From Blasia pusilla (Eukaryota > Marchantiophyta > Marchantiopsida > Blasiales), in assembly GCA_050084515.1 (NCBI GenBank), contig CM114271.1:33046001-33110000 (forward strand): a DNA stretch of 64,000 bases. Reading direction: 5' to 3'. Below the pieces are notes generated by a model. The model saw only the letters and a program-made list of their open reading frames with translations. It searched no databases and had not been told where the DNA came from. This document shows positions 1 to 11,364 of this stretch, in pieces. Each line of letters starts with the position of its first letter. Position 1 is the stretch's first letter. A program made the position numbers and the translations under genes.

Positions 1-825
1 GAGAGACATCCCCATGGGTGACCCCTGTGGGCCATTACTATTGCTTAGTTTCATGGGGGCTAGTCGGTGTACCAATGCCAGCGTTAGCTCGTTTGGGACC
101 GCTATTATAATATGGGGATGTTCTAAATTGGGGCGTGATTTAAGTGGAGCTACTGCATTTCTTCACGATCAAGTTTGGGAGTTCTTGATTCGTCAGGCCG
201 AGATCCGAATGCGATAGATTTTGCTTTTTTTTCTCCATCATGTTTATCACCTCTCGAATTGTTGGGACGTGGTTTACCTGGAAAGATTTTCCTTTTCCGA
301 ATATGGAGAAGAGTATGGTTATTAATTTGAATCTTTTATATAAATAGCATGTTTCTATGTGGTGTTGATAAAGTATATTTTGTCGCTCCCGGACATGCAT
401 GCTTCCTAGGCACTCTACGTGCCTAGGAATGTCACACCCACGCATGTAAATTTTGTATGGAGGATATATATATATATATAATCCTAATTATGAACCCCTA
501 ATGCACTTGGGATGTCCATCTTTGACTCCCAAATTAAAGTTGTGTCATTTTTCATGCGAAGTCCATTGCAATGTTTCATATGCTCGTCCATACTAAACCT
601 AGTGCTTAACATGTGATAATGGGACATCGCTGCATCCTAAATGCATTCTTATTAGTTCTTAAGACTAGACTTTCTCCATGAAAACTTTTTCAATAAGAAT
701 AGTTAGTATTCATTCTTTTAATTATGAAATCTAAAATATTCAAAAATATGATCTTCCTTGAACAAGAAATTTATGTTTCAGTTTGGATTGAAGCCTCAAG
801 TTAAATAGGCTTCTTTATCACATGC
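1..825. other. Unassigned AT-rich DNA
   Basis: No reading frame here resembles a known protein. A short TA run lies near 466-481. I see nothing else that can be named. Confidence 0.5.
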
Positions 826-1370
826 AAACACATTACCAACAACATACATCATTGTCACCATCCATGCACTCATAAACAAGAGACGACACTCAATCATGGA
901 TCATAAAGATACAAGAGGATCATGCATCGTAAAAGTCTCCAATAAAATCAGAGATCAAATCTCATTTTCCATAGTTCTCTCTCAAGTATCAAATCAAAAT
1001 CACTCTCCTAGCGAGAGGTTTGGGTCACCCACAATAGAAGGAGCATCATAGCTTTTTCACCTTATGGAGTCAAGAAAGAAAGTTCAACTCATAAAGAATG
1101 AGCTCTCCAAGCTCTCTCTCTCTACTTAGGTATACCCTCTCCCCCTCACCCGAGCTCCCTCCTTGGTAACCTTTGCAAACAAATCACCCTTTCAACCCTA
1201 ACCAATGATAGTAAGTCAAGAGGAAATTTCGAAAATGGAAAGACTTAGTCAACTAATCTAAAAGTAAGGAGCTAATGTGAAATAGTGAATTTCTAAAAAT
1301 AGCTCAAAATGAGCCCAAAATATGGGGTAATCTACACACTCACATTACCCTCCTCCTTAGCTTGTCATCC
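826..1370 (+). repeat. Diverged LTR-like repeat, family B, copy 1
   Basis: This stretch matches, in order, the blocks of the repeats at 43.4-44.3 kb and 51.0-52.0 kb. It opens with an 'aacatacatcattgtcacc' block, then has 'cactctcctagcgagaggtt', then a CT-rich '...aggtataccctctccccctc' block, then 'ccttggtaacctttgc'. It is shorter and more diverged than the other two, so it is probably an older copy. LTR identity is inferred from structure; no coding domain is attached. Confidence 0.5.
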
Positions 1371-1559
1371 TTGACTTACCAACATGAGTGTTTGATCTCT
1401 CCAAACATATCATGTAGATACACTTCGCTCCACTACAAAAGATACTTATTAAACGACGTACATACATCATTCAACAACACTCATAAAATTGAATACCATT
1501 CAATCATGGAATCCAAATCTAGAAAATAATCATGCACTAGAAAGATCTCTAGCTTTGAA

Positions 1560-2307
1560 CTTGACCATATACATACATAGTGGGGGTTATTCATGTTTGA
1601 GATTATAACGGCTAGACCCAACATCCTTTTGGGATCAATAAGGTGGCATAGAAAGCTTGTAAGAAGCCAATTTCAATCCACTAAAATCCACACATACGCA
1701 CGAGTAGAGATCCATAAACCATCCTCAAACTGTTGGAATGATAGTTGGGTTTAGGGCCACAAGGAACGGCCCAAGAGGACTTTCCTACACGCAAAAAGGG
1801 GATGGAGATATTTAGAACTATATATAAGAAGGATGGTATCTAAGGGTGTTCGGAACTTGAACCCCATCTTGGAAACCATTGGGTTGAACCAAGCTTATAG
1901 GATAGATTGAGAGATTGACATTGAGGTTTTCACACCAAGCCAAGTACAAATGGAAGCGTTATTGACAAAATTTTGACCTTGATCCATTCAATGTTCATTG
2001 GGCAGTTGGGATCCCCAGGAAAGCAGCGTGCAAGTGTCGTTTTAGGCCCCTTGAATATCAAGGAAGTCTATCCCTAGTCTTGAATGACTTTCCCCTATTG
2101 GGGAGTGAGGGTTTAGGTCGGTACTTGACCTCATATAGATCTTGTGAGCTTGGAGGGTAGGCCGAGACAAAAATTCCAGAGACATAAGGCTGGTTGATCC
2201 AAACCATGGCTAATCTAACTGTGTCTGATTAGTAAGGAGAGCGTATCTTTCAAACACAAGCTTCTATGACATACAAGATCCGTGTTCAAGGGATTAGATG
2301 CCTGACA
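1560..2307 (+). repeat. LTR-like repeat, family A, copy 1 (TATA near 1819)
   Basis: The part from about 1742 ('atagttgggtttagggccac') matches 23306 onward, and 1940-2307 matches 16560-16957 and 24120-24570. Shared landmarks are a 'gggcagttggga' block, 'atcaaggaagtctatcc', 'gggtttaggtcggta', 'gtaaggagagcgt' and a final '...gacat' end. A TATA-like sequence at 1819-1828 sits upstream of the shared block, as in the 24-kb copy, which fits a U3-TATA-R/U5 layout. The outer left boundary is uncertain because homology with 23.1-23.3 kb extends further left. Confidence 0.5.
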
Positions 2308-3085
2308 TCTCTAGTTAGTGATTAAATCACTCAAACTCATCCATATATCCCTACCTAGCATAGCATACACTTATCTAACAGTAAGAGCATAAATTTCAGG
2401 TGCTAATGTGGCCCAACATATCCTTAAGTTCCTTCCTATCATAATTGCCATCTCATCCAATCTACATATAGGACCTTATCTTAGGTACATTTAGGATACA
2501 TACATCCTCTCCAAGAAAAACTCTAGTGAGAAGTGGAGTCAAACATGATATATATATATATATCACCTTCTCCAACATCCATCACAAACTAGCATGGTGG
2601 ATGCATCTACATAATATCTATATAACAAAAAACATAAGCTTGCACTCTCAAAATAGTATCTTTTGCTATAGTATCCAACATTTTTGGAATTGGTGTTGTT
2701 TTTTGCAAGTAGACATAATCTACTTCATGAAACCTCTTGATTGTCAATAACTAGCCAGTTCTGTGAATAGTCATATACCTTAATGTTTCCTAAATTATGC
2801 AATTTTGAGGTTCCCAAATATCATGGGCATGAGCCGCATTATTTTCCTAATAATCTCCACCCATTGATATGCGGATCATGGAGATTGAATACATCATCAT
2901 CATTACTACGCATGACGGCAAGAATGTGACTCTCATCTATAGAGCAGAAAATAAAGTGAGAAGGATATCAACCCACAAAACTTATAGCCCATTTTTAACC
3001 ATATAAATTTTAAATCCCAATCTCCTAGGGTGACCTCTTGCATAGCTTAAGGAAGATTGCCTCTCACATAGCTCAAGGAAAATAG

Positions 3086-3112
3086 TTGACTTTCCTATCA
3101 TAGGAAAGTCAA
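3086..3112. repeat. 27-bp snap-back palindrome
   Basis: Two perfect 13-nt arms (left TTGACTTTCCTAT) flank a single C at 3099. No transposon end or gene was recognised next to it. Confidence 0.85.
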
Positions 3113-3693
3113 TAGCAGAATCCTCTAAAGGAAAGCAATCCTGAAGGCATTCACACAATGTACATAACAAACCTTAAGATGCAAGCACACGTTCAAAGAG
3201 GGATAGGTTAAGGCATATAGTCGATAATGCCGAGGTAGAAGTCACATACAAAAGTTGGGATGTCGACCACTAAGCAAAGATGTAGCCTACATAAGGTGTT
3301 AATTATATCAATTTTTGGAAGCGCAACGTTCATAGGGCGAAGAACATATGTAACTCACAAGTATTCACAATCATATCCCAATTTCCTCCAACGGTGCAAC
3401 TTGGCTACTTCAAGGTTATGGTGTACAAAGACCATGGGAAATGGTATCTCTTACACAAGCCATGAACTCACTCCGAGGAGACTTCCAATCACCTCCTTGA
3501 TAATGCCTCAATTGATGCGTTATCATAGAGGTAATTGGAATCTCACTATGGCCAACCTTCCATCCTTAGTATATCAAAAGCATCAATACGGGAGGAAAAG
3601 TAGTGGATACCATCATAGCTCACTCATAGGGTCAAGTGTGATGCAAGCTCGAGGGAGAAAGAAGGTTTGCCCATTAGATGGCAAGGTTTGTCT

Positions 3694-3722
3694 ATTAGAT
3701 GTTATAAATTATAACATCTAAT
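3694..3722. repeat. 29-bp snap-back palindrome
   Basis: Two perfect 14-nt arms (left ATTAGATGTTATAA) flank a single A at 3708. Beyond an internal mismatch, GCAAGG on the left and CCTTGC on the right extend the pairing. A related 'ataacattagatgttat' string appears near 22433, so the arm may derive from a dispersed repeat. Confidence 0.85.
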
Positions 3723-4399
3723 GGACGTCCTTGCATCTTGAGGGTTCCACTTAAGGGCCATAATTTCATTTCAAGTTATATTGTTGTAGTACCTACGGAT
3801 GATCTACTTCACAACTATGACCTCGTGAGGATTGGTGATCTCCAAATTACTTTCAAAAGATTCTCTTCTTATTTTACTCCAATATCTCTTCTTATTATCT
3901 TAATCCAATTACCTAACCATTTATATCTAACCACCTGGTTAGATCATTTGATAGGAGTGGTTCTTCTTTCAATTTAGTTAGCCACATTATTAAGTATTTT
4001 TATATTATACATTTGAGATATTTTTTTAATAATATTTTGAATTTTTTTCTTTGAGATAGATCCTTCATCTATATGATTAAAAGAGGATTAGAAAAAACCT
4101 TCGGGTTAGAGAAAACTCTCGGGTCCTTTAATAGAGGGAGTTCAGTTAAGAAGACGCAATTAAAGGAAGAAGGAAGCCAAACTAGATTTTATATTTTGTT
4201 ATAAAAGAATGCCTTCTTGATTTTCAAACACCTTTCTATTTGAAAGGTAATCTTTAGTCAACGAAAAATGTTTCACATGTTAGGACTAAACAATGAAAAA
4301 ACATTTCACATGTTAAAACAACAAGAAAAAAAATTAAATTAATGTGCCACATCATTCATTTCTTTCTTTCCCGTGCTATACACTAACTCTTCTTCTAAG

Positions 4400-7300
4400 G
4401 TGCATACAAGGGCACCTTACTAATTTTTATTTTTAAATTACCCTAATCCCATATTTGTCCTCCTTTTTCTTTGCGCCATCATCCCACGACCGGCACTCAC
4501 GATTATTTGGTGAGTTCCGGTTGTGTCAAAGCCGAACCTCTGCCGCCCGGCAGTCCAATTTCCCCACTTTTCCGCTCCGGTTGTGGCTTCACGTAACCTT
4601 CTCTTGGAACTCCTCACCCGCTTTGTCTCGCATTCCAATTTGCTCCCGCTTTTCATTGAGGAATTCTCTCGCATTCCAATTTCGTGTGCGATGGCCAGCA
4701 GTAACGGATGGATCTTTTCATTTCACATTCCCTCCGTGACTCCATCGCCAGAAGTCGACGATAAGGTGATCGATGGTGGTGGACGAGTAAAATCGCGGTC
4801 CTCCAGAGTCTAGAGTCTAGACCACTGTCCACAGTGGGGGAATCCGCAAGTCAACGAAACAAGTTCCTGTGACCTACGGCACTGGAGCGCGCAAGTCAAC
4901 CACAATAGATGTGTTTGACAGGTTCGCCGATCGCGCGATGACGAATGTTCCACGCTGCCGGATGATCCATGGGCGTTGCCGCGCATCTCTGAGGCTTTCT
5001 TGTCGCAACCAGAGCTGGACTTCATCCTTACGGGAAGGGCAAGTCTGTGTTCCTCCCTCGCTCACTCCCACAAGTCAAGTCATGTCCGCTCTGGCGCCAC
5101 TTAGACCTCGGGCCCTGCGTGTGTGGATGCGATGATTGACCTCGTCTGCATCCTGTGGAATCCAGAGATTCAGACCAAGTCATGCAATCGAGAGACGGAC
5201 GAGTAACTAACCCCAAGTCAGTCCAGTCTAGAATCTGTGTGGTCAGGCTTATGCGCCATCCATCGAGCGATCGATCCAACTCCTCCAGTGAAGTCGAGTC
5301 TGAGCTTTTGCTTTTGAAATCGGGTAATACCGCAAACGATTTCTACTGCCGAGGGTACACGATTTCTAGTGCAAAAGGCGGGGGGAGGATTTCTCTGGCC
5401 TGGGTTGCATCCAGCTAGAGGCTGGACTGTCACCGAATCGTAGCTTTCAGAACGAGTATTTCTGTCAAACATCGCCCACCTCACGAGAGACAAGGCTGAA
5501 GGGATACAGGATCGAAAGTCTCAGATTTACAAAAATCAGAGAATTTCGATCCAAGCAGGAGAGCAACGCAGGTATTGAATCTGCTCGCCTCCCTCTGAAT
5601 GGAGATGCTACTAGGTACCCATGCAGGCATTCCTCCCTCGACTCATGATCCAACAATCAGACAGTGACAATGACAGGCGTGTGTTTCAATTCCCTCACTC
5701 TTTCCAGACTGACACTCCTTGGGCTGGCTCCAGTTAGTCAGGCATCACCGCAGGTTTCTAGAATCAACCTTCGCCACCCAGCCCTGCGAGGCGACGGGGC
5801 AAAACCAATCGGAATCGACGCCAGACAAGCTGCTGAAAGTAGCATGTGCACACATGGTCGGGCAACGATTCTGAGAGGCAAGCTGTAGACCTTATCCGTC
5901 ATAGTGTGCCCAATGTTAAGTCGGTTGATCTGTGGGCCGTGGGTAGATCTTTGTTTATAAAGTAATCTCCTAAGAGACACGTCCCTTGCGAAAACTTCAG
6001 CAGATTTCGTCTGCAGCGTGTTAAATGAGTCGTTTGAGCGCTCCGAAATTCGCTGAAAAGTGGGAAATGTACTCAATTAAAAAAGCCTTGAATCAAAGCA
6101 TCTCTACCTTCCTCTCATTCGCACGATACAGCAACTCCGACAGGTGAAGTAAATTCTTCATCTGATGAAGAATATTTCAGGCAGACAAGGAGGAAATAGA
6201 CTCCATGATTTTGCTCTTTTAACCTTTCGTTAATTACGCGGAAGAAATGTTTAAGATAAACCTGACGACGTAAAAGTCGTTCCCTCATATTTTCCTCAAC
6301 ATTCTACTCCACGGCTCTGTTACGGATCCTCCTTCCATCTTATTTGCTCCTGTGCGACGGGCTCCAGTGCTAATGACCTACAACCCCAGTCAGTGAGAGA
6401 TCTGAAAGCGTTTCTCCTTGGAATATTGTAGCCACCAGCCAGAGTAGCTGGTTTTTTAACCCAGTTCTATACGACTGCTAAAACTACCGTGGACAGTAGA
6501 CACACTAGTCATGAAAATTTTGATCCAATCGAGATGCATGCACAGCTGAAATCTCAATCTCGGACGAAAATTCTAGATCTTGATGAAGGCAGAATGGATT
6601 GCGGTTAGCGCAAGAAATCATCCCATCGTAAGCTTTGCGGAAGCAAAGCTTGTGGAGCCCACGTTAGAGGAGTTGTGAAAATGTCCGTATTCTAGAGAGA
6701 GACGGCAGAAACTTCCTCCGAGCTGGAGCAGGCTGTATACAATCTACCGATGACTTCCCTCAAACTCGAAGCTAACAAACCTGGGCATCAAGGAATATCA
6801 GGGTCAAGAAGCATATCCTTGGCGACTCTACTCCACTTACTAGATGGATCGGAGAATTTTGGATGGATCATGACCTAACCTACGAACTCTTTGACTCTGT
6901 TCTAGGAGCTTCGTCAGTCAAGTTCAGCTCTGCCATTTGCTTCTCCACAGAGACGAGTCCGATTTGAGAGATGTACCTGCTCAGACGAACCACCACCACC
7001 ACCCAGAACAGCACGACAATCACTCAGTATCAAATGGCTCCACTCACACGCATAGTAGCTCCGAGCACGTACTCTTTCACGTTGACCCGGCCATTGCCAC
7101 ATAGACCACTTTCGAGAAGACGCAATGGCTACTAGCTCACTCTTTTGCACCATGTGCAACACGGCGTGTGCTCAGCAAACACTTTTGGCGTGAGGATACA
7201 ACTACAGACAATGTCGTTGTTTGCACGTCAATGGAGAGATGGGCGTTGACACACTAGTGGAATGTGTGTGCTATGACTTCCCTTCAGCAGATGGCAGAAT

Positions 7301-7771
7301 AGGGCCTTATCTCCAGCACACCTTTGTTTCTCTCTATGACTGGTCCACATGGCTGCTCTATCGACTCCTTGTTCGACAGAGGTGCATGATCTCTTCGATG
7401 CAGCAGGTAGTAAACCAGACAGAAAAAAACCCTGAAAAAAACGATTTCAAGCTCGACCTGCCCTTGCCCTCAATGACTTCCAGTGCACAAGCCCAATTTG
7501 CCAGAGGTTATCAAGTGGACAGACATCACTAGTGAGGCCAAGAATAGGTTTATTCTGTAGATTGAAACTGAAATCTTCCTCGCTCAGGAATCAGGATGGG
7601 ATCCTCAGCAATCTTGACCTAAAACATGGTTTTTCTTCACATTTGTGCTGCAGGATTCACTGGTTGAATCCCCTAATTCTCAGAGCACACTTTTCTCTGG
7701 GGAAGGACTACGCACACGCGTGTGTCAGCACATGCCAACCTAAACAAGAGAGCAAGTGACAATAATCGTAC
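4400..7771. other. GC-richer genic-looking DNA without an assignable gene
   Basis: Base composition is visibly higher in G+C than on the left, and no transposon domain is seen. This may be intron or 3' flank of the minus-strand gene at 7772-8533, whose last exon or exons I could not find. A plus-strand ATG at 4691 opens a 40-codon frame that is not recognisable. The heptamer CAAGTCA recurs five times between about 4848 and 5220. Confidence 0.4.
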
Positions 7772-8533
7772 CAGGACAGAAGCACAGCCAGACCTCCGGC
7801 GATGGTGATCAGAAAGAGCACGTTCACAAGCAGCATCAAACTGGCACTCCGGATCGCAACGTGCAGAAGCAGGACAAGAGATCCGGCCAACGCCACTAGC
7901 ACGGCCCTGGTTGCGAACCAAGTCGGGCCCTGCAGGCATACACATTCTCATTCATCAATCCCAATCCACCCCTCAGTCCAAACAATTAGAGAGTTCCCGA
8001 TCTCGTCCGATTTCAATTCTGTCTTCCGAGACGCCCACATCCACGTCTGCACGAGAGGCTACAAAGAGTATTAACAAAGATGAGCTGCCTAGGTTTCACC
8101 AAACCTCGAACGAGAAGAGGAGTGCAGGGAAATCTTAGCCGATTTAGAAAAGTGCGTGGGTGCAGAAGGAAACAAACACTCCAGAATTTATCGAGAGTAT
8201 AGAGCACACATTGACGCCCGTTGCTAAAGCGCCTAACAACACTGCCTCGCCAGTTCCAGGCTTCCTCTTGGAAACACCGCCTTCGTGCTCCGGCCTACCC
8301 GCGGGCTGAACTTTGATCCTCTCTTTCACAAAGGAATGAGCGCGGATTCGATGCACCTCATCATTGAGTGGGGCTGTCGATCTAGGAAGCACTGCCTCCT
8401 CCGCCTGTAGATTCGGTAGTCTCTTCTCGTTTCTGTCCGTAGTCTGAACGGTCTCCAGTCCCTCGGATATCACCACATCGTCAGATTCAAGCACGCTACG
8501 GGGCAATTCACCAGAATCCGGCATTTTAGACAT
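7772..8533 (-). CDS. Small two-transmembrane protein, Pkr1-like, two exons visible (3' end not found)
   Basis: Exon 1 is 8533-8210 (108 codons, starting MSKMPDSGEL). It ends in GTCAAT followed by a GTGTGC donor. Exon 2 is 7929-7772, preceded by a TATGCCTGCAG acceptor and followed by a GTACGA donor. The join gives an in-frame GVN-GPTW motif. After a hydrophilic, probably disordered N-terminus of about 95 residues come two hydrophobic segments: ATRAVLVALAGSLVLLLHVA, and LVNVLFLITIAGGLAVLLSW after a short loop. This layout (Gly-rich turn, TM, short loop, TM ending in SW) resembles the Pkr1 family, ER membrane proteins that help assemble the vacuolar H+-ATPase in yeast. That assignment is by pattern only. 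Coding phase after exon 2 is 2, so another exon must follow at lower coordinates. The intron is 280 bp. Alternative: an uncharacterised plant two-TM family without a V-ATPase role. Confidence 0.5.
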
Positions 8534-9479
8534 TTCTTGCTATCCCGCCCAGTTACCCACCCTCCCGCTCCTTCGCCCACAGAGACGTGATAGCTACCTG
8601 GCTCACAGCATTCCATAGATCGGTGCTCTTCACGCTGTGACCTGATTTTGCGCAGATCTACGAAACCTACGTACTTTCGACCTGCTCTATGTACGAACAC
8701 CTACCAGACTTCCTTACCGAACTTTCCGCTCTTGAAAATATGTTACCGTTTGGTCTCGTTGCAGCTCCCACTCTTTACTTCCTCTCCGCACCTCTGCCCA
8801 TGTCGTTGTTGTACCCTACAGGGTCGCATGAACTGACATATTCCATAACTCCTGGTCGTCCTTGCAGCTCTTCTCTCCGCAATTCTCGTCGATTCTGCGC
8901 TTAGTGGGGAATTGGTTACTCTAGGAGCGACATGAATGAAGATTTGTTGAATTTTGTTCGATCCGAAATGTTCAGAGAACGGTCGTCACCCTCCCACCTC
9001 GAGGGATTCGTTCAACCTGAACTTTAGTACATTTCACACCACTCCCTAGGACACTACTGTATCTCCCTCAAGTATGGCTATCGCTACACATTTTCGTATC
9101 CGCTGTCATCATTACCCACACTTTTCCATCTCATTCAATGGGCGCACTGCTGTGCTTCTCTCCACTGGAAAATGCTGGCAGCGTCCTCGGAGCGGTCTAC
9201 GTGTTTCGCTTGCACCAGCTACTATGGCGCAAGGCACAAGCGCAATTGTGGCATTCAATTCTATGTTATCGGTTAAATTCGCCATCGGGAAGAATAAGCG
9301 AACACGCTTCTAAGATCGGGTACCCGGTCGCTGGAGGGAGAGACAGCGGCTCAGGAGACGAGTGCAGAGATCCAATCCCCATGCCTTAAAACACAGCTCG
9401 ATTACATGACACCTTTTGGTGTCAATTTCAGGGTCTAGTCGACTAAGAAGCATAACTCCAAACCTCCAGTGGACCAAAC

Positions 9480-9934
9480 TCATCACATGTTGGAGATCTG
9501 AGTCACATCTTAGGGAGAACAAGGCAGAAATTGAAGGACTCGTGAGTGCAGCTTGTGTTTCAACCCTTTTGCCACAATTGAGAAGAACTCCTCCTCGATC
9601 TGGAGAAAGCGAACCCAAGCTCCAGTCGCTGGAAATCTAACTCCCAGAACCGCAGAATATCAAAATTGACAATCTCATAGAGTAGAAATGGTATTCTCTG
9701 CATCTACCCACATATGAGCAGAAAATTTCTTCTCGATTGGGACAAAGCAATCCCAAGCTCGAGTGGCTGGACATCCGAATGCCACTAATGATCTCGAGAA
9801 ACTAAAATAAAATCTCCCACGGAGAGCAACTTTCATTGGCAACCATCTGCCTACGAACAGTCCAAGGCACTCTTCCGGTTGCTGGAAAGAACAAAAAAGT
9901 CCAAAGCTTCAGTGGCTGGAAATCTAACCAGCCA
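9480..9934. repeat. Three degenerate ~140-bp tandem units
   Basis: A core resembling 'cccaagctccagtcgctgga' followed by 'aatctaac' recurs at about 9615-9640, 9752-9777 and 9902-9928. Spacings are about 137 and 150 bp. Each core is preceded by a related 'ttctcgattgggacaaag' or 'ctggagaaagcgaa' string. The third unit runs directly into the palindrome at 9935. The units are clearly diverged, so the array is old. Function unknown. Confidence 0.55.
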
Positions 9935-9993
9935 CTTCGATTGTGTGGGAGTGCCACACAATCGAAGCGTGTGGCACTCCCACACAATCGAAG
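9935..9993. repeat. Tripartite perfect palindrome
   Basis: A 25-nt arm at 9935-9959 (starting CTTCGATTGTGTGG) is the exact reverse complement of 9969-9993, with a 9-nt spacer AATCGAAGC. Within the left half, CTTCGATTGTGTGG (9935-9948) also pairs exactly with CCACACAATCGAAG (9954-9967) around a GAGTG loop. The segment can therefore fold in two mutually exclusive ways. Confidence 0.9.
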
Positions 9994-11364
9994 CTTTTAC
10001 TTCTTATCACTCCACTTCATTATAAAAACAAACCTCAAAAGAGGACAATGAAAGACAATAACATCCCAATAATGTTTCCTGTTGCGTCTATCTACATACT
10101 CTTGGCAACATTCCTGGCATTCCGCCTGAAGATGATCCAATAAGGGTCTGTCTCTTCTTCCCAGTGAGTAGAGAAGGAGGTCACACAACCCTTCAATGTC
10201 AGAAAAAGTGATGATACTACTCACATCTTGTTACTTTGAATTAAAAGGGAGGGCTTCCGAAACATTGCTTGTGACTTAACGTGAGTCCCAACGGTTCCGA
10301 ACCCAGTAAAATGGGAATCTATATTGGTGCAAGGGCAATTGTGTTCAATGTTCAGCTTCAGAAAGTGCTTCAAAGGTGGGCATACGAAGACTATCATCCC
10401 ATACAGAAAACAACAAACGTAAAATGCTTAATAGAAACACATATTCCAACGAATGGAAACACTGACTCAGAAGTATAGCACGGGACTAAAACCTTGACAC
10501 TCACATCCACAACATGAGCATGAAACCTTGGCTTCTTAAGGACGAAACTCAGTGCATGATCGTACCCACTTACTGCACTCTCGTCACGTTACTCAACCAC
10601 AATTCCATCGTTAGTTGCCAATTTCAATCATGATCACTAACAACACACGAGTGGTTCACATGCTGTCAAAAAGTAAAGACGCCCAACCTCCTCAACAGAT
10701 TAAGAATGAGTTATGTCAAACTAAGAGTGGCAACAAAGGTAACACAAACCACCTCGCTAATCTTGACCAAAACGAGGAAGTTCGAAGAGAACAGAGTGAA
10801 CTGTGGTCCAAATGAAATTAGCAAATACGATAGAACAAAATCACCATCATGAACCCCACAGACTAGCCAAATAAATCCACGAGTCAGAAATTGCAATGGA
10901 GAAGATAATTCAGGAGTCACTGTAAACTAGGGTTTATCGTATACTTTTGGCTTTGCTCAAAACTAACTCCAGAAAGATGGAGAACGTTCCCCATAAATCT
11001 TCTGTTTCAAGGCTACCTCATGAGTTGCAGTTGCAATCAAAGAGCGAGTGAGGACATCACAAAATTTGGGGCAAGATCCCCGGACTGCAACAGCCAAGCA
11101 ACTTGCTACACGCAGCAAGGAAAGTATGACGACAATTACCTCCTGCCCTCAAGCTCGACGTGGCAGAAAGTCTTCTCGAGAAGGTCTCATCCATCCACAC
11201 TTCAGAGAAAATCGACAACCCTAAAGTGACGAAAATTGTATCGGACCGGACCAGTAGATAATCCCCAGAGTTTCAATTACCGGGTAGAAATTATATTCAT
11301 AGTTTGAATACCAAACTTGTCCTACTTCTTTCAGGCCTAACATACACGAAGTTGATGTACTTAA

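Larger units (their letters stand above)
2308..4400. other. AT-rich intergenic DNA with two short palindromes
   Basis: No protein-coding similarity was recognised in the frames present, including the 153-codon open frame at 3260-3721. Two near-perfect palindromes, annotated separately, are the only structured signals. Confidence 0.45.
8534..11364. other. Intergenic region between the Pkr1-like gene and RPS9
   Basis: This should hold the 5' flank of the minus-strand gene ending at 8533 and the 3' flank of RPS9. No convincing extra exon was found. The degenerate repeats and palindrome at 9.48-9.99 kb are listed separately. Confidence 0.45.

Noticed and set aside
7700-7771. A very short intron (about 30 bp) after the Pkr1-like exon 2
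   Set aside because: A TTGTTTAG acceptor exists there, but the intron would be far below the usual plant minimum, so exon 3 was left unplaced.
7673-7951. 92-codon minus-strand frame across the Pkr1-like exon 2
   Set aside because: It is a different frame from the one giving the transmembrane segments and the GVN-GPTW join.
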